This document shows positions 5,911 through 8,412 of a DNA stretch of 8,412 nt, piece by piece. Numbering within the stretch: position 1 is the first letter of the stretch; the number at the start of each line of letters is the position of its first letter. The stretch covers positions 1 through 8,412 of the forward strand of contig JAKJBR010000048.1 of NCBI GenBank assembly GCA_022706885.1, in the 5' to 3' direction. The DNA comes from DUPQ01 sp022706885 (lineage in GTDB: Bacteria > Bacillota > Clostridia > DUPQ01). A model generated the notes under the pieces. The model was not told the DNA's origin. It made no database searches and saw only the letters and a list, made by a program, of their open reading frames with translations. Made by a program: the position numbers and the translations under genes.

Positions 5911-7030
5911 CCCGTTTCTCCCTTCTCGTTTTTCTCTTGAGTCTTTCCGTTTCCACTTTATACTCCAGTATTTCCCTTGCGTACCTGTCCGATCCGTTAT
6001 ATATGTCCACTAAATCCATATATTTCACATCCATCCCGACCAGACTTTCCGATGCATTGAATCTCACATACCAGTTGTCCGATGATAATGCCTCTTTCAG
6101 CGCTTCCACCACTTCATCGCATTTATATGCCGAAAGAGCAGTGGCGGCTATTGCCCGGTATTCCCACTCGGAATTTTTCTGTCTCAGAAGCTCCACAAGA
6201 TACTGTCCCGCGGGAGCATAAGCTATCCTTCCGAAGTATCTAATTACAGCAAGCCTTATTTCTTTGTGCGAGTGTTTGTCTTTCAACAATTTTAGGAACT
6301 TTTCGCTGTAATCCAGAGTAGACATTTTTATGAAGTTTACTATTGCAACCCTGGTGCTTACATCAAAGCTGCCGAATTCCTTCCACAAATACGATGCAAG
6401 GTGTGCTCTGTCTCCATGGAAAAGCATTAATCCATCGGCAATAAGTTTATTGTTGTGCTTTATTTTCATTTCCTGCATTCTCAGCATTGCGGTCAGTATG
6501 GCTTCGCCGTTATCGGATGTATACAATGTATGAAGAGCATTCTGTCTAACAAACACCGACTTATTGGTCGTGTACGATATCATTGCCGAGACTATGAAGT
6601 CATAGACAAATTGGTCACACAGCCTGAACTCGCCGATAAGAAAAGCAAGATAACCTTTTTTAGAATTTTCCTTATTATCAAACTCTATAATAAGATATTC
6701 AAACAGCGGTTTACACTGTTTAAGATATGCGAATGTGCTCTCATAATCTACAGCCGCTTGCTCTTTTACAATCTCATGAAATGCTTTTAAGAAACGTATC
6801 TTAGTGAAATTCCTGTACAGATACTGTTGCTTTTGTTTGTCAATCTCCTCATTTTTACTTACAAGCTCAATCTGATCTTTTATTGCCTGCCTGATTTTTT
6901 CTCTTTTATCTTTGAATATAAAATCCCGGTAGCGCAGATAGAGAAGAAAGACCGTGTTGAAACAAATCATCATCACACAGATTGCCGTGTATATAATCAA
7001 TATAAGATCTATCCTTACCTCATTCGCCAT
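5900..7030 (-). CDS. Membrane-anchored HEAT-repeat protein
   Basis: 376 residues. A single hydrophobic helix at about 9-32 is flanked by an acidic N-terminus and by the basic RYRDFIFKDKREK, so the positive-inside rule puts the remainder in the cytosol. A charged helical linker (about 40-90) leads into helical repeats. The clearest HEAT units, each with the V/I-R-x-x-A pattern, start near residues 158 (SVFVRQNALHTL), 225 (STRVAIVNFI), 256 (KEIRLAVIRYFG), 288 (EWEYRAIAATAL) and 319 (NWYVRFNASESL), spaced about 31 residues in the last three. The C-terminus is very basic (RLKRKTRREKR). No catalytic motif is seen, so a scaffold or adaptor for the neighbouring synthase is the likely role. It overlaps both neighbours by 11 nt: its ATG lies in the end of the TIM-barrel gene with GAGGAG 10 nt upstream, and its end contains the synthase start. 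Confidence 0.85.
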   Translation of the reverse strand: MANEVRIDLILIIYTAICVMMICFNTVFLLYLRYRDFIFKDKREKIRQAIKDQIELVSKNEEIDKQKQQYLYRNFTKIRFLKAFHEIVKEQAAVDYESTFAYLKQCKPLFEYLIIEFDNKENSKKGYLAFLIGEFRLCDQFVYDFIVSAMISYTTNKSVFVRQNALHTLYTSDNGEAILTAMLRMQEMKIKHNNKLIADGLMLFHGDRAHLASYLWKEFGSFDVSTRVAIVNFIKMSTLDYSEKFLKLLKDKHSHKEIRLAVIRYFGRIAYAPAGQYLVELLRQKNSEWEYRAIAATALSAYKCDEVVEALKEALSSDNWYVRFNASESLVGMDVKYMDLVDIYNGSDRYAREILEYKVETERLKRKTRREKRDVY

Positions 7031-8165
7031 CCGCTGTCCGCTCCTCGTCTGTCCACATTTTTTGTATCATGTAATATGACGCTTTAAGTCTTTCATGATA
7101 TGTTACCTTGTTCCATCCTTTTAAACTGAACGGGAACATTTCTATTATATGCCCTCTGTTTTCCGCCGATCCGACACCTACATACATCTTATCTATACCT
7201 ATACTTTCCACTCCGTAATGCTCATAATAGTCGTCATGAATAAACATATTGGACGGATCGGAAAAATTCAGAAGATTCCAGGGAATTCTCATCTCAATAT
7301 AGTTGCCGGCAATATGGAAATCTGAAAGCGAATTGTATTCTTTATGTGCGGGGTTGCTGTTTCCGTGTGTCAATATTCCCGTTTCATAAACTTGCGCCTT
7401 AATGCCGGGATGGTTGACTTTTTCCAATGCTTCCAGCTGAAGTATGAGATTTATCTTATTGAATACCGGGCTGTTTATGTGCGGAGGACGGGAATGCGGA
7501 TTCTCTCCCGCTATATACTGGTTATACATAGCTCTCAGCACATCATATCGTTCCTGAACCAGTACCCTGCTATCATTTATCCCGTTTAATACTATAAGAA
7601 AGTCCGCATAGCAATCAAACCGCACATCATGTTGCTTACAGTAGTTGCTCCCGGATTTTCGGGTAATATCTATGGGTATGTAAAGAATATCGCGTTCACG
7701 GTCATAATCCTTTTTATATACAAGGTAATATATATATTTCTCGTCATACTGCATTGATACGCTCATATCACCGTTTACGGCAACCGGTTCAATACCTACC
7801 CATTCGTTTATATCACCGTCAACGTGACATAATACTTTTTCCTCTCCCGGGTCAAAAGTCAATATGCCGAATCCCTGATCGGAAGACTGTGCATCCGACC
7901 AGTACACACACCTTCTCTCATCCACCGAATGTTGTGTGTTCCAGGTGGTCAGCGACCAGTCATCCTGCCACACATACACAAGGCTTCCGGCACAATCCGC
8001 CGATTTTATCTGCTCATATGTATTAACTATTATCTGTCCCTGTTCATATTCCGTATTCCTGCCCTGATTATACCCTCTGTTTGTATCCTCATGAGCCATC
8101 CCTCTGGAGGTAGGCACTCCGAACTCGGTTATAACTATGGGAATGCTGTGATGGAGTTTAAGCAT
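7020..8165 (-). CDS. TIM-barrel glycoside-hydrolase-like protein with CBM9/DOMON-like domain (3' part of frameshifted gene)
   Basis: Coordinates are those of the longest ATG frame, but the true frame continues upstream to about 8201 (EGNVNTYTAYLK before the M), where it meets the 5' fragment in another frame. No ribosome binding site precedes the ATG at 8165, so it is an internal methionine. The first 105 residues complete a clan-A-like (beta/alpha)8 barrel: PIVITEFGVP (9-18) carries a glutamate placed like the nucleophile at strand 7, followed by RGMAHED, YNQGRNTEYEQGQ, a strand-8-like YVWQDDWSLTTWNT (64-77) and FGILTFDPG. Residues about 115-370 start with VDGDINEW, typical of CBM9/DOMON-type sugar-binding beta-sandwich domains, and end in SLKGWNKVTYHERLK. 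It is probably exported and acts on, or binds, the polymer made by the adjacent GT2. The general acid and the N-terminus lie outside the window, so hydrolase activity is unproven. Confidence 0.8.
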   Translation of the reverse strand: MLKLHHSIPIVITEFGVPTSRGMAHEDTNRGYNQGRNTEYEQGQIIVNTYEQIKSADCAGSLVYVWQDDWSLTTWNTQHSVDERRCVYWSDAQSSDQGFGILTFDPGEEKVLCHVDGDINEWVGIEPVAVNGDMSVSMQYDEKYIYYLVYKKDYDRERDILYIPIDITRKSGSNYCKQHDVRFDCYADFLIVLNGINDSRVLVQERYDVLRAMYNQYIAGENPHSRPPHINSPVFNKINLILQLEALEKVNHPGIKAQVYETGILTHGNSNPAHKEYNSLSDFHIAGNYIEMRIPWNLLNFSDPSNMFIHDDYYEHYGVESIGIDKMYVGVGSAENRGHIIEMFPFSLKGWNKVTYHERLKASYYMIQKMWTDEERTADGE

Positions 8166-8188
8166 TTTCAGATATGCCGTATAGGTAT

Positions 8189-8412
8189 TTACATTACCTT
8201 CGCATCCTTAAACCAGAAATCCTTATTTTCAAAATAGTTAAGGTAACCGGGGTAATAAGGGTAAGCATGATAGGAGGCGAAATGTCCGGATATAAATGCA
8301 TCGGTCGTCCTTATATGCTCCACATCCACCTCGGCACACTTTTTGAAAAATTCCGTTATATAATCGGGATATACGAAAGGATCGGTAGACGGCCAGTTAA
8401 AGAAAGATACCA
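8189..8412 (-). CDS. TIM-barrel glycoside-hydrolase-like protein, 5' fragment before frameshift (N-terminus off window)
   Basis: From the right edge a frame (first full codon 8410-8408) reads VSFFNWPSTDPFVYPDYITE, then AEVDVEHIRTTDAFISGHFASYHAYPYYPGYLNYFE, then NKDFWFKDA, and stops at TAA 8191-8189 soon after. The protein sense continues into the frame of the downstream segment: FWFKDA joins EGNVNTYTAYLKMLKLHHSIPIV if one base is restored near 8202. The SYHAYPYYP stretch just before the break and the ITEFG strand after it are what one expects of consecutive barrel strands, so this is the same gene. The frame reopens downstream only after a TAA at 8210-8208, so an in-frame read-through is not possible. 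Either the gene is a recent pseudogene or the base was lost in sequencing or assembly. Confidence 0.75.
   Translation of the reverse strand, partial: VSFFNWPSTDPFVYPDYITEFFKKCAEVDVEHIRTTDAFISGHFASYHAYPYYPGYLNYFENKDFWFKDAKVM

Noticed and set aside
8165..8167. ATG at 8165 as the true start of a separate gene
   Set aside because: There is no ribosome binding site, it begins within a TIM-barrel fold, and the missing upstream part is found in another frame immediately before it.

Overview
The window reads as one minus-strand transcription unit from a low-to-moderate-GC Gram-positive anaerobe, most likely a member of Clostridia. The reasons are the frequent ATA, AGA and AGG codons, strong AGGAG-type ribosome binding sites, a DivIVA-like protein, and lone uroporphyrinogen-decarboxylase-family (URO-D) proteins. 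The genus cannot be fixed from the sequence. Transcription runs from high to low coordinates. Both ends are open: the first gene enters from the right edge and the last leaves at the left edge, so neither the operon promoter nor its terminator is visible.

Right part (8412-4507) is a probable exopolysaccharide module. It holds (i) the end of a TIM-barrel glycoside-hydrolase-like protein with a CBM9/DOMON-like C-terminal domain, broken by an apparent one-base frameshift near 8202; (ii) a membrane-anchored protein with a predicted cytosolic HEAT-repeat domain; and (iii) a processive-type GT2 membrane glycosyltransferase with all the usual motifs. These three genes overlap by 11 nt at each junction, which suggests tightly coupled translation and possibly a complex.

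Middle part (4457-2097) is a control module. It holds a small DivIVA-like coiled-coil protein, followed directly (TAG then ATG, no gap) by a membrane c-di-GMP protein. That protein has a shortened periplasmic substrate-binding domain, a degenerate GGDEF domain and an apparently intact EAL phosphodiesterase domain. Together they could place the synthase at a cell site and set local c-di-GMP, although the synthase itself has no PilZ domain.

Left part (2057-1) carries two URO-D-family genes in tandem, about 88% identical in protein by hand count. They are separated only by a 42-codon ORF that starts with GTG, overlaps the first copy by 4 nt and encodes a small hydrophobic peptide. The second copy is open to the left edge and lacks about its last 23 codons. 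These genes share the transcription direction and short spacing of the rest, but a functional link with polysaccharide synthesis is not evident.

No RNA genes, insertion sequences, CRISPR arrays or factor-independent terminators were recognised. No gene-free stretch exceeds 50 bases.
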